DNA of 64,000 bases. Origin: Sphingopyxis sp. OAS728 (GTDB lineage Bacteria; Pseudomonadota; Alphaproteobacteria; Sphingomonadales; Sphingomonadaceae). Positions 52,853-63,300 of this stretch are shown in pieces (the stretch's first letter is position 1; each line of letters starts with the position of its first letter). A model generated the notes under the pieces. It worked only from the letters and a program-made list of their open reading frames with translations, searched no databases and had not been told where the DNA came from. A program made the translations under genes and the position numbers. The stretch covers positions 4,396,501-4,460,500 of the forward strand of contig NZ_JADBDT010000001.1 of the NCBI RefSeq assembly GCF_014873485.1, written 5' to 3'.

Positions 52853-53050
52853 TCAGGCCGCCAGCTCGGCTTCGGCTGCGTCCGCTTCGATGCAGAAGAG
52901 CGCCCGAGCCTTGCCGCCGGCTTTTGCGCGGTAGAGCGCCGCGTCGGCTGCGTCGCCGGGCTGCGCGGCGGCGCCGCCCGGCACTGGTTGGCATGAGGCG
53001 AAGCCGAACGAAAACGCTCGAACGGACGGCGTCACCACATCGTCATAATA
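52853..53050 (-). pseudogene. Diguanylate cyclase C-terminal remnant
   Basis: The minus strand reads VRAFSFGFASCQPVPGGAAA, then ADAALYRAKAGGKARALF, a match to the end of GGDEF domains (SFGVA ... ADAALYRAKAxGRNR). The GGDEF motif and the rest of the domain are missing; the piece lies directly after the LuxR gene. It is a truncated relic unless the frame is fused to something else. Confidence 0.65.
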
Positions 53051-53064
53051 AGCATTCTGACGCG

Positions 53065-55659
53065 CTAGCATCGGCGGCCTTCCGGGGCCTTTTCCGTGTC
53101 TGTAATCAACAAGCCTTCGGCGCGGGCGAGGGCGGCCGCCTCGCCCCGGGTGCGCGCATCGAGCTTGCCCAAAATGGCCGATACATGATGATCGACCGTC
53201 TTCGCCGATACGAACAATCGCTCGCCTATTTCCTTGTTGGTCCAACCTTTATCGAGGGCCTTAAGGACATCGATCTCCCTTTTGGTAAGGCCGAAGCGAT
53301 TGTCGAGGGTAGAGGCCCGCGGGCCGCGACTGCCGATACGGCCGCTGGCCAGCTTGAGTTCTGTTCGCGACCGATCCGCCGTCGCGGGCGCGCCGATGCG
53401 ATCAAGAAGGGCGAGGCCACGCGCGATTTGCGATGTATTGCCTTTGGCCAACATCAGAGCTTGTTCGAAAGGCATCGCAAGAGCTTCGAACGCATTGGCC
53501 GCGGCAGTCATGTCCCCGGCGGCGCTTAGCGCATAGGGCTCCGGCATGTCCGACGGCGGTGGGCTGTTCTGGCCAAGTGCCTGGCTCCAGTACCAAAGCG
53601 CTGCCCTGTCCCAGGGGCTGCCATTGTCTTGCGCAAGCGCGGCCGCTTCGCCAAGCAAGGACAGGGCCGATCCGATCTCACCGCCGTTTGTCCAGCACCG
53701 CTCGGCAACGATGAGCGCCAAGCTTGTAAATCTCGGCCCCTCGCGGCCGTTTTCCATATGAGAATTTAATTCTTCGATCAGCGCATCGGCAGCCGGCGAG
53801 CCTCGACGAATATGAAACTGCGCCATGGCACGAGCAGCAGGGTTGCGGATAAGGTGGGAGTTATGTTGGTCAGCAAGGACCGGCGATGCCCATTCCTCGG
53901 CATCGCCATATCGTCCGAGGTCCATCAAAGTGAGCGCGTTGCCTCCGGCGATATAGTCGCGCCAGGTGTCGAGATCATGCTCGATGCAAAATGCGATCCC
54001 TTGTTGCTGCGCGACCAGCGCCTCGCTGTGCCGGCGCGCCGACATCAGCATCCAGCACTTGTTGGTGTAAGCCCGCGCGACATGCTCCTGCGCCCCAGTA
54101 GCAAGGCCAAGTGCGATGCTTCGCTCCAGGAGAGAAAATGCCCGTTCGGGGTCGCGATACTGGATCGCGGTGCCATAATTGTTGAAAATGGTGGCAAGGA
54201 TATCATCGCGCGCGAGCGCGTCGGCAATCGGGATCGCTTTCTCGCTCCACCGAACGGCTTCTTCGGCATCCTCTGCCAGCATGGCAAGATGCGCGAGATT
54301 GGCATAAGCGAGGGCCAGCTCCGCGGTGCCGGAAAATTCATCGAGAAGCGCGACCGCCTGATGTCCCGCTTGTTCGGCCAAGTTCCGATGGCCGTTGAGA
54401 TAATGGAGTCGCGACAGAAATCGCAGACCGTCGCCGCGGTGCATCCGATCGTCCATCGATTCGAAAATGGCAAGCGCACGGCCTTGCCACTTGATGGCAG
54501 CGGCAATTTCACCAGTCACATGAAGTTCGAAGGCATAATGCGCGCACTGCCGGGGATCGTCCGATGCGCTCTCCTCCTCGAGGATCGCGCTCCATGCACG
54601 GGCCGCTTCTCGATGCGCGCCGAGTGCTGATGCCTGCATGGCCGCCTGCGGTGCGGCATCGCGGACGCGCGGGATGTCGTGGGCGGATATTGCGTGGTGC
54701 AGCCGCCGCGCCGCACTGGCGCCTGCTTGCTCGAGGCGATTGAGCTCGGCGGCGTGAAGCTGCCTGCGTCGCAGGGGCGACAAAGCGTCCTCGACCGCAC
54801 GGCGCGTGATCTCATGACGAAAGACGAGGCCGTCCTGTTCCGCAAGCAACAGTCCTGAATCGAGACAGGCCTGCAGGGCATCTTCGTCGGCCCCTGTATG
54901 TTCGATCTGCTCGAACGCCACGCGCCGCGGGATGATCGAGCAATAGTCGAGCAGAACCCGCGCGCGCTCCGCCAGTTGATCGGCCCGCCCGACTATGAGG
55001 TCGTCGATCGAACGCGACCGGGCGCCCCCGCTGGCAAGCATCTCGGTCACGTAAAGTGGATTGCCGCCGGTCGCATCGTGGATGGCGGAACCCAACAGGC
55101 CGCGGGCGGCCGCAAGGGCGCCGACGGCCGGGGCGGATAGGCGATCGAGGTCGGACCGATGGCGTGTGGCGGGCGGGATGTCATTCGCGGCGCGGGTCAG
55201 TCGCGCACGCGCGCTCTGATCCTCATTGCGCGACGACGCGACAACCAGAAGCGGCTTGTCGGCGATGCGGCGTCCGAGATAGCGAATGAAGTCGATGCTG
55301 CCGTCGTCCGCCCAGTGGAGATCCTCGACAAACAGGATGGTCGGCACGTCGGTCAGCCGCGCCAAAGCTTGATGGAATAGATCCAGGCGCGAACCAATGT
55401 CCCTGGCCTGTGCAAGCGCTTGCTGATCGAGAACGGACAGGTCGCGCAGGAGGGTGAGTGCTTCGGCGTTGCTCCAATCTTCGCATGCCGCCCAGAGCGG
55501 GCGCAGCCGCTCGCCAACCCTTGCTGCGAATGCGCGCAATACGGTCGTTTTGCCGATACCCGCTTCGCCGACGATGAAGGATATGCGCCCGCGTCCGCCA
55601 GCCGCCTCGGCTGCGAACCGATCCAATTCTTCAAATATGTGATCGCGCTCGAGCAACAT
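53065..55659 (-). CDS. Large MalT/LuxR-type ATPase regulator
   Basis: An 864-residue protein. Residues 1-300 are an AAA/STAND-type ATPase: FIVGEAGIGKTTVLRAFAAR (Walker A) and TILFVEDLHWADDGSIDFIR (Walker B). A long region of helical, TPR-like repeats follows. Residues 790-850 form a LuxR helix-turn-helix (NRFGLTKREIDVLKALDKGW; TNKEIGERLFVSAKTVDHHV). Members of this LAL group bind an inducer through the repeats and oligomerise with ATP. The start is ambiguous: ATG 55659 or GTG 55662. Confidence 0.9.
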   Translation of the reverse strand: MLLERDHIFEELDRFAAEAAGGRGRISFIVGEAGIGKTTVLRAFAARVGERLRPLWAACEDWSNAEALTLLRDLSVLDQQALAQARDIGSRLDLFHQALARLTDVPTILFVEDLHWADDGSIDFIRYLGRRIADKPLLVVASSRNEDQSARARLTRAANDIPPATRHRSDLDRLSAPAVGALAAARGLLGSAIHDATGGNPLYVTEMLASGGARSRSIDDLIVGRADQLAERARVLLDYCSIIPRRVAFEQIEHTGADEDALQACLDSGLLLAEQDGLVFRHEITRRAVEDALSPLRRRQLHAAELNRLEQAGASAARRLHHAISAHDIPRVRDAAPQAAMQASALGAHREAARAWSAILEEESASDDPRQCAHYAFELHVTGEIAAAIKWQGRALAIFESMDDRMHRGDGLRFLSRLHYLNGHRNLAEQAGHQAVALLDEFSGTAELALAYANLAHLAMLAEDAEEAVRWSEKAIPIADALARDDILATIFNNYGTAIQYRDPERAFSLLERSIALGLATGAQEHVARAYTNKCWMLMSARRHSEALVAQQQGIAFCIEHDLDTWRDYIAGGNALTLMDLGRYGDAEEWASPVLADQHNSHLIRNPAARAMAQFHIRRGSPAADALIEELNSHMENGREGPRFTSLALIVAERCWTNGGEIGSALSLLGEAAALAQDNGSPWDRAALWYWSQALGQNSPPPSDMPEPYALSAAGDMTAAANAFEALAMPFEQALMLAKGNTSQIARGLALLDRIGAPATADRSRTELKLASGRIGSRGPRASTLDNRFGLTKREIDVLKALDKGWTNKEIGERLFVSAKTVDHHVSAILGKLDARTRGEAAALARAEGLLITDTEKAPEGRRC

Positions 55660-55808
55660 CACGCAGGCCACAATAGATGAAAATCGATCCCGGCAATAGG
55701 GAGCCGCAAAATAGGGAATCTCGAATTGCAAAATGGGGAGGTCCGCCGATGCGAGCGCGCTCGATTTGGCCGATTTGGTCTTTGCTCAATCAGCAAAGGA
55801 GAATTGTC

Positions 55809-56081
55809 ATGCCACGTTATCTCGTCGAACGAACCTTCCCCTCGGGCCTGCACATCCCGTGCAACGCCGATGGCGCGGCCGCTTGCCTCAATGTCGTCGA
55901 TCAGAATTCTGCCGACGTCGTCACTTGGGTGCAAAGCTTCGTCTCGACGGACAAGCAGAAGACCTTCTGCCTCTATGACGCACCCGACCCCTCGGCAATT
56001 CACCGCGCCGCCGATCGCAGCGGCTTGCCGGTGGACAATGTCACCGAGGTGCGGGTGCTCGATCCCTATTTCTATTTTTGA
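55809..56081 (+). CDS. DUF4242 family protein
   Basis: A 90-residue protein: MPRYLVERTFPSGLHIPCNA, CLNVVDQNSADVVTWVQSFV, TFCLYDAPDPSAIHRAADRS, GLPVDNVTEVRVLDPYFYF. This is the DUF4242 (SCO4226-like, nickel-binding ferredoxin-fold) family. AAGGAG gives the start. It is followed after 12 bases by a 42-codon gene encoding a membrane peptide. The function is unknown. Confidence 0.9.
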   Translation: MPRYLVERTFPSGLHIPCNADGAAACLNVVDQNSADVVTWVQSFVSTDKQKTFCLYDAPDPSAIHRAADRSGLPVDNVTEVRVLDPYFYF

Positions 56082-56093
56082 CAAGGAAGACCC

Positions 56094-56222
56094 ATGAAAA
56101 ACAATTCCCGCTGGCCCGATCGTTCCCTCTTCGCCTTTGGCGTAGCGGCACTGGGCGGCCTCTTTCAACTCGCTCTCTTCGTGCAATTGGTCTTCGACGC
56201 ATCAAGTGTCGCGACCGCGTGA
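56094..56222 (+). CDS. 42-residue single-pass membrane peptide
   Basis: A 42-codon gene: MKNNSRWPDRSLFAFGVAAL then GGLFQLALFVQLVFDASSVA, TA and stop. AAGGAAG precedes the ATG by six bases. One hydrophobic helix spans residues 12-34. It follows the DUF4242 gene by 12 bases, likely the same transcript. No known family was recognised. Confidence 0.65.
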   Translation: MKNNSRWPDRSLFAFGVAALGGLFQLALFVQLVFDASSVATA

Positions 56223-56504
56223 CCGACGCTGCGGAGGCCCCTTGCGAGGAATCTCCGCAGCGATCGACTTAGCCGTATATCGCCATGGTGGTTGGTTGCG
56301 CCGAACATTAATAACTACTTCCGAAGATCTTCGACGGAGAGCTGGCAGAGCGTCTCGTTTGCACCCAGAGGGGAAGCGGTCGATGCCCGCGAAGCCAGGG
56401 CTCAGCCGCCAGTCCGATACCGGCCATCAGCGGCGAATTTCGTTAAAAGGCGCCCAGAAAGGCCTGTCGGACCGTTGGCGGGAATCCCACATCCGGTGGA
56501 TCGG

Positions 56505-56798
56505 TCAAAGATCGCCTGCGAGATTAGCCTTCCAGCCCTTAAATGTCGGAAAGATCTTCGTTTCAGGTAAGTGCGGATCGGTCTCCGCCTTTCGAGCGAG
56601 ACGGACTTGAGCGAAGCGGCCGTCGATCAACCGAAACAAATAATCGTCGCTGCGCTGTCGCCGCCCGGCGGCCGTGCACATTTGGTGATAGAGGGTATGT
56701 CCAGCTGGAAGCTCTCGGCGAAGCTCCTCTTCCGCCCATATAGCCTCAAACGCCGTGACGGCCGCCCAATCGCCATCCCAATCAAATTTGCGACGCAT
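56505..56798 (-). CDS. Conserved hypothetical protein
   Basis: A 97-residue protein: MRRKFDWDGDWAAVTAFEAI, WAEEELRRELPAGHTLYHQM, CTAAGRRQRSDDYLFRLIDG, RFAQVRLARKAETDPHLPET. Alternating hydrophobic pattern suggests a small alpha/beta protein. The ATG at 56798 has GGAG upstream; an open extension to 56987 carries no clear similarity. Function unknown. Confidence 0.6.
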   Translation of the reverse strand: MRRKFDWDGDWAAVTAFEAIWAEEELRRELPAGHTLYHQMCTAAGRRQRSDDYLFRLIDGRFAQVRLARKAETDPHLPETKIFPTFKGWKANLAGDL

Positions 56799-57192
56799 GC
56801 GACGAACCACTCCACCAACAGCCCGGCATATTTCTGCCTTTTCACGAGAATGCGCTACCCAAACTAATTCCGCCCAAACATAGAACAATTGCGCGGTATG
56901 AGCGTTTTTACGCCGCCGCCGGGCGAACATTTCCGACCGCGATATCGGGGATCGACCCCCTCTGTCTTCTTTCTGCACGGACCCCATTCGAACCAGACCG
57001 CCCGCTGCCGGCCAGTCGGAACGTACTGACGTCCGGCGCCGTGAAGAATTTCATCAAGCATCAACGGACAAGAAGGAACCGATTAATCGGCGCACGACAT
57101 ATGAGCAGGAATCGCCACCGCACCCCGCATTAATTCGGGTTGCGGCAAAAGAACAATCTGCCGAAAAGCATCTGGGGAGAGGGAGCGCGGGT
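56799..57192. other. Region without a supported gene
   Basis: About 390 bases between the conserved hypothetical gene and the response regulator gene. AT content is raised around 57090-57170, where the regulator promoter is expected. Open frames on the minus strand show no recognisable domain. Confidence 0.4.
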
Positions 57193-57810
57193 ATGACGGT
57201 GCAACATAATGTCTTGATCGTCGACGATCACCGCATCACGCAAAGCGGCCTGCGGTTTCTTTTCGCTTCGCTCGACCGTTTCGTCGTTGTCGAGGCGCTT
57301 GATCGCGGCACGATGGTCAATGCTTTCATTCAGTCGCAACCGGTCGATCTGGTTATCCTCGATCTCAACTTGCCCGACGTGCGGGGCATAAATGTTCTCG
57401 CCGAGATCGTGGGATCGCGCGACATGACGGTCATCATCCTGACCGGCGAAACGAACCTTGCCAAGATTCACTCGGCGCTGAAACTTGGCGCGCGTGCTGT
57501 CGTGAGCAAATCCGACCCGCTCGATCATATCGTAGCCGCCTGCGACGCAGCGCTCGCGGGGGACGTCTATATTTCACCGCATATCGAGGAAGCGCTCGGC
57601 AAGTTTCAGCAACCGCCGGTTGCGCTGTCCTCGCGGCAGATGGCTATTCTTCACTACCTCGCGCAGGGCGAAACGAACAAGGAGATCGCCTATCGTCTTG
57701 CGATCGCGCCCCCGACCGTGTCGTTTCATATTGCCGAACTGCGGCGCAAGCTCGACGTCCCGCATAACCGCAGGATCGTCGAGCGCGCGAATGAGTTAAA
57801 CCTTCTCTGA
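57193..57810 (+). CDS. NarL/FixJ family response regulator
   Basis: A 205-residue two-domain regulator. The receiver (1-120) has D11-D12, phosphoacceptor D57 (VDLVILDLNLPDVRG), T84 and K106. The C-terminal LuxR helix-turn-helix is ALSSRQMAILHYLAQGETNK and EIAYRLAIAPPTVSFHIAEL. The gene converges on, and overlaps by 15 bases, the end of the 7TM histidine kinase gene, its likely partner. Confidence 0.94.
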   Translation: MTVQHNVLIVDDHRITQSGLRFLFASLDRFVVVEALDRGTMVNAFIQSQPVDLVILDLNLPDVRGINVLAEIVGSRDMTVIILTGETNLAKIHSALKLGARAVVSKSDPLDHIVAACDAALAGDVYISPHIEEALGKFQQPPVALSSRQMAILHYLAQGETNKEIAYRLAIAPPTVSFHIAELRRKLDVPHNRRIVERANELNLL

Positions 57811-60045
57811 GGCTGCCATGAGCAGGGGATGGCGCAACAGTTCACGGCAAACGGGCTTGATCGCCGCCATCGTGACAAGCTGGCCGAGGCGCCCGCGCGT
57901 GACCGTGCTGTCATCGTAGGTCACGGCGAGGACCGGTTTTGCTTCGCTGTCCGATGCGGCCAACCCCAGCTCGAAATCGCCGCGTTGGTCGAAGTCGAGA
58001 ACCGTCCATTCGGTGAGGCCCGCGTGCAATTCGTCCATTGAGATCGGCGTGACGGCAGGGGAGGCTGCGGGGAGGACAATCCGGATGTCGGTGCCGTGGC
58101 TTGTCGACGAACAGATTTCGAGGGTTCCCCGAAGCATTTCGACGATGCGCTTGGCCGACCCGAAACCGGAGCCGGTTCCCGCCGTCGCTTCATTTCCTCG
58201 GACGCGCGCCCTGCCTCCGCTGTTCAAGGCGGCCATGATGTCCGCAGGCATCCCGCTCCCGGTGTCACTGATAGTGATTATGGCACGGCCCTCGCCGAGC
58301 GCCAGCGTAATGCGGGCTCCGCCAGTCTGGGTATATTGGTAGCAATTGCTCAGCAGATTGGCGAGCGCGCGCATCAGGAACGGTTTGTCCGAAACGATCA
58401 TGACGTCGTCCGCGACGCTGACCTCCAGTGTTAGCTTCTTGTTCGCGAAAGGCGTCTTGAACATCATTGTCAGCGGCTCGATCAACGCCTGGCCGCGAAA
58501 GGCACCGAGTGCGACGAATTCGGCATCGCCCGCGGCGATGTTGGCGCCGGACATGGTCGTCGTCACGATTTCGTTCAAATAATCGGCGGAGCTTTCAAGC
58601 ATCCCGATCAGCGCCGGGTCGCCGCCCGCCGCTCCTTGGCGCTTCAAAACAGCAACCGCACTATTGAGCGCCAGGATGACCTGCCGGCTGTCGTGGCCGG
58701 ACGCGTGGAGCAGCGCGTTCTGACTGTGCACGGTTTCGAGTGCATAGGCCTTCTCCTCAGCAAGGCGCGTCGCCCGTTCGCTGATTTCGAGGCGTTCGCC
58801 AAGCGACTGCGCATAATTGGCGTCGGCCGAGAGTTTTTCCCGTTGAATCTTCTTGAGGTTCAGTCCGAGCGCCAATGTTACCATGACCGATTCAAAGAGC
58901 CCGATAGGCCCGGAGAGGTGCCAGTTGATCGGTAGCCAGGTGAAGAAGCCCATCGAGGCGATCGCGGCATAGACGATGAACAGTGCGAGGCTGGCCCAGC
59001 CGACGAAGAGCGGCCAGAGCTGGGACCCGAGCTGCTTCATCGCCGCGTAGCCGACGAAAGGCAGGAATAACGCGACCCCGACCGCGACGATCCATGCAGA
59101 GAGATGGAGAAAAAAGCGAACATCGGCTGGATAGAGTGACAGTCCGGGCTGGACCAACATGACGGCGATGGCGAACGTGATCAGCGCCTTCAGCATCATA
59201 TCGCTCTTGGGGAAATTGTCCGCGGTCTTCACAAAGCTTCGGCAGAATTGCGCCATCGCGGCCGCAAATCCGCATTTGAAGAAATCTTCCACCGCGACGC
59301 CGGTCAGCGGCTTGTCGTACAGGAAGAATATGGTGATGTAGCCCTCGGAATGGACCGTGTTCAGCGCGAAAAACGCCTCTGCGACGGCCAGCCAGAGAAA
59401 TTCCCTGAACCCCGTGATCGAGAAGAACAGGAAATTGAGAAGCAGCAGTGTCAGCGCGCCGACGACAACGCCCGACACCATCGAAATATTGGCTCGCCGA
59501 TCCTTGAAGAAGGTCCCATATGTCTCGATGCGGAGCGGCATATAGGTCGAATTTTCGGAAACAAATTCGATGACGACCAGCTTTTCCTGGCGCGGGGCAA
59601 GCACAAGCTCTGAGCTGAACGCCTGGTAGGTCCCGAGATTTTGGCGGGCGACTTGGGGGTCGGTGGCATCGACGACCAGCGCGAGCGCGCGACCTTCGGC
59701 TTCATAAAGCCGGAAATGCTTGAGCGAGCCGCGGCCGGTGGTCAGAATCCAGCTTCCCTGCGCGTCGCTTGCATTGCGAACTTTCAGGAGAACGACGGTC
59801 CGGGTGCCCGGGGGGCCGAAGTGGATCGTCGATCCCTTTATATGCTGCAGCGGACCGCCGAGAATCGCTTCCAGTTGCGGCGTCCTTGTGACGCCGGGTC
59901 GCTTCGCGTACCGAACAAACGAGGCGAGTGCGGGTGCATCCTCTCCCGCCCTGAGATCGAGCAGTGGCAATTGGTCGGAGTTTGCCCGCGCCGGTTGAGC
60001 GGCCAGCAGGCAAAAGAATCCAAGGATCGCGTATAAGATCTTCAT
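57796..60045 (-). CDS. 7TM-DISM sensor histidine kinase with truncated receiver-like tail
   Basis: A 749-residue kinase: signal peptide, a periplasmic 7TMR-DISMED2-like domain (about 30-165), seven hydrophobic helices (about 185-385), a coiled linker, a HisKA-like segment with the proposed phosphoacceptor in LLHASGHDSRQVILALNSAV, and an ATPase domain (ALANLLSNCYQYTQTGG; IITISDTGSGMPADIMAA; GTGSGFGSAKRIVEML). The last ~80 residues look like the end of a receiver domain (AVTYDDSTVTRGRLGQLVTM; AAIKPVCRELLRHPLL) without its phosphoacceptor half. It overlaps the convergent response regulator gene tail to tail. Confidence 0.9.
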   Translation of the reverse strand: MKILYAILGFFCLLAAQPARANSDQLPLLDLRAGEDAPALASFVRYAKRPGVTRTPQLEAILGGPLQHIKGSTIHFGPPGTRTVVLLKVRNASDAQGSWILTTGRGSLKHFRLYEAEGRALALVVDATDPQVARQNLGTYQAFSSELVLAPRQEKLVVIEFVSENSTYMPLRIETYGTFFKDRRANISMVSGVVVGALTLLLLNFLFFSITGFREFLWLAVAEAFFALNTVHSEGYITIFFLYDKPLTGVAVEDFFKCGFAAAMAQFCRSFVKTADNFPKSDMMLKALITFAIAVMLVQPGLSLYPADVRFFLHLSAWIVAVGVALFLPFVGYAAMKQLGSQLWPLFVGWASLALFIVYAAIASMGFFTWLPINWHLSGPIGLFESVMVTLALGLNLKKIQREKLSADANYAQSLGERLEISERATRLAEEKAYALETVHSQNALLHASGHDSRQVILALNSAVAVLKRQGAAGGDPALIGMLESSADYLNEIVTTTMSGANIAAGDAEFVALGAFRGQALIEPLTMMFKTPFANKKLTLEVSVADDVMIVSDKPFLMRALANLLSNCYQYTQTGGARITLALGEGRAIITISDTGSGMPADIMAALNSGGRARVRGNEATAGTGSGFGSAKRIVEMLRGTLEICSSTSHGTDIRIVLPAASPAVTPISMDELHAGLTEWTVLDFDQRGDFELGLAASDSEAKPVLAVTYDDSTVTRGRLGQLVTMAAIKPVCRELLRHPLLMAASEKV

Positions 60046-60396
60046 TATCACCCCCGCCGCCGGGCGGGGACCGAACGCTTATCTGCGTCCAACGGGCGCA
60101 CGCACAAGTTCGCCCAAGACAAGTTCAACCCACCCCCCGGTGATCTGTCACCCGTAACGGCCGGGCGCTTCGGTGCAAGCGCCGCGGCAACCGTTTGTCG
60201 CAAATTCACCCTAAATAACATTGGGTAGACGCACCGCCGTCCACGCCACTAGTCATCGCACGCAAAGCCGATGGGTATTTTTACCCGAGCGGCTGGGGGC
60301 GCAAAATTTCGAGGCGGGGCGGACGAGCCGGAGAGCGCAAATGCTCTCCGGCGAACCCCTTGCCTTGCCTGCAACGTCAATGGGGGACTCCAGAAT
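60046..60396 (+). other. Leader of the adhesin gene with two strong hairpins
   Basis: About 350 bases between the 7TM kinase and the adhesin. Two hairpins precede the adhesin: GGGTA-TTTT-TACCC with outer AGCCG / CGGCT (60266-60294), and the perfect CCGGAGAGC / GCTCTCCGG stem with loop GCAAAT (60328-60351), ending 45 bases before the ATG. No run of T follows either, so they look like a structured 5' leader rather than a terminator. No gene is seen. Confidence 0.5.
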
Positions 60397-63300
60397 ATGT
60401 CACGCATCTCGAAATCTCGCCTGCTCGCCACCAGCGCGGTCGTCGGCCTCGCAATCGGACATATGGCGCCCGCCTCGGCCCAGAATGCGTTCGGCGTTCA
60501 TAACGATCAACCCGAGCGGCTGGAGATCGAGGTTGATCTAGGGGAGACGATCGAAGGCGAGCTCATCGGCATTTATGCCGATAATGGCCCGGTCACCGTT
60601 GGCAATGCCGGGCTCATTCGCGGCAACGGCGTCGACGTGGGCGGCATCGACAGCCGGCCGAGCGGCGGCATCGTGATTGCGCAGCCAAATTCGATCGTTA
60701 CCAACGCGGGCGAGATCAGCGGGGCGGCGAACGGCGTCGTTACATCCTATTTTTTCAGCGAAGACGCAAATGGCGACGATCTGCCCCCGCAGCCGCTCGC
60801 TGCGAACACGCAGGTTTCGAACAGTGGTGTGATCCGCGGCGAAGCAGGCTCGGGCGTCGCCCTCGTCGGCGGCGGCAGCGTCGTCAATGGCGGCACGATC
60901 TCGGGGACCAGCGGCGCGCCCGGGAGCATGATCAACGGCACCGGCGTATCGATCTCGGAATTCCCCGGCGCGGCTGCCGGCAATATCACCGGCGTGGGAT
61001 CCATCACGAACAATGACGGCGGCGTGATCGAGGGCCAAATGTTCGGCGCGGTGCTGCAGGGCGGCGGCACCGTCACCAACATGGGCACGATCCGCAGCAC
61101 GGGTAATCCGAACCCCGCGACCCCGAACGTCAGCCCTTTCGGGCTCATTCTCGGTGCAACTACCGAACAGACCGGCCGCGCCGCGACGGTGGTGAACATC
61201 GGCAACATCTCGGGGTTTCTCGGGGTTCTGGCAGGCGGTTCGCTCGAAAGCGCGACGATCAACAACGATGGAACCATCAATGCGACGGCGATCGCCATCA
61301 TCGGCCAGTCCACCGGCAACCTGACCGTCAACAATTTCGAGAATGGCGAAATCCTTGCAAATGCGACGGCGATCGCGTCGAACGCAGGCACGCTGACCGT
61401 CGATAACAAGGGCTTCATCTTCAGCGCCGGCCAGAATGCGATCAACATCACGACCGCCGACGCCGTGGTCAACAACAGCCAAGGCATTGTCGGAGCGCTG
61501 TCGGGCATTACGACGGCCGTGTTTCAGAATGCCGAGGGGTCTCAGGCGCGCGCGCGCAACACTGCGGTCACGAATTCGGGCACGATCGAAGGCCGGGCCG
61601 GCAGCGGCGTTTCGCTCGCGGGCGGCGGATCGGTGGTCAACAGTGGCGTGATCCGCGGGCTGAACGGCAATAATGGGTCGGGCACCGGTGTCGCCCTTTC
61701 CGAATTTTCCCAGTCTGTCGCAGCCGGAGTCACCGGTATCGGCTCGGTGACCAATGCTCCGGGTGGTCTGATCGAAGGCCAAATGTTCGGTGTGGTCGTT
61801 CAGGGCGGCGGGACCATCGATAATGAAGGGACCATTCGCAGCACCGGAACCTTCAATCCCGCCAATCCCAATGTCAGCCCGTTCGGCGTCATCCTTGGCG
61901 CGACCGCAGACCAGGCCGACCGCATCGGCACGCTCAACAACAGCGGCACCGTTCAGGGTTTCCTGGGAGTCCTCGCGGGCGGCGCGCTCAGCAGTGCCGT
62001 GATCGAAAACGAGGGTCTGATCAGCGGCCAGGCGGCCGCCATCATCGGTCAGTCGACGGGCGCCCTCACGATCAACAACCATGACGACGGCGAGATCGTC
62101 GCCAATGGGACCGCGATCCGTTCCAACGAAGGCTCGCTGGCGCTCAACAATGCGGGGTTGATAAGCGCTGGCGCCCAGGATGCGATCGTCATCACCACGG
62201 CGGACGCGGCGATCGTCAACGGCGGTCGCATCATCGGCGGCCAATATGGCATCGTCACCACGCCGACGGCCGATGGAACGGGCCGTGCCATCAACACGTC
62301 GGTCACCAACAGCGGCGAGATCATTGGTCTCAATAACGACGGCATTCGCCTAGCCGGCGGCGGGAGCGTGATCAACAGCGGCTTCATCGTGGGTGTCAAT
62401 GCAGGTGCGCAGGGCACGGACGGCATCTCGATGTTTGCGCATGTCGACCAGTCGAACGAAGATTATTCGGCTCACGTTACCAACGACGAGAACGGCCGCA
62501 TCGAGGGTCAGCGGTTCGCAATCATCCTGTCGGGCGGCGGCGAGGTCGTGAACGCCGGGGAAATCGAGGGCGTTAATGGCGGCGTCTATGTCCAGGGGAC
62601 TGCCCTCAATACAGATCCAAGCGAGGATCGCAGTGGATTGACGGCCAAGGTCGTGAACACAGGCGACATTCGCGGCACCGGCAATCTCGGCGGCAGCGGC
62701 GGCGACGGCTATGGGGTTGGCTTCGGCAGCGATATGTCGAGCGCGACGCTCGAGAACAGCGGCACGATCGGCAGCGATTTTGGCGCCGGCGTCTCGCAGG
62801 GATCACGTGCGGACGTAACGATTGCCAATGCCGAGGGGGGCACGATCACCGGCGGCACGTCGGGCATCTATTCCTTCGCCACGGGCACACTTGCCGTGAA
62901 CAACGCCGGTGTGATCCGCGGCGAGGGCAGTTACGACGGGTTCGACGCCGCGCCCGACGCCGGCATCACGATCACCACCGCGTCGTCGAGCGTGACCAAC
63001 AGCGGGACGATCACAGGCGCGGGCGCCGGCATCACGACCGCCTATCAGTTCGACGAGGCGATCGGCGATATCGTCGGCATCGCGGTCGGCACGCAGGTGA
63101 CGAACAGCGGCACGATCCGAGGCGAATCGAACGATGGCGTGCGCCTGATTGGCGGCGGCAGCGTGAGCAACAGCGGCATTATCCGCGGCGAGGGCAGCGC
63201 GCTGGCCGACGGCATCTCGATCTATCCCTATGACGGTCAGTCGCTGGCGAACTATGTCGGAACCGTTGCGAACAGTGCCACTGGCGACATCAGCGGCACG

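Noticed and set aside
60538..62244. A 568-codon open frame on the minus strand
   Set aside because: It mirrors the repetitive adhesin gene. The apparent protein is a by-product of the low-complexity repeats; the plus strand has a signal peptide and family pattern.
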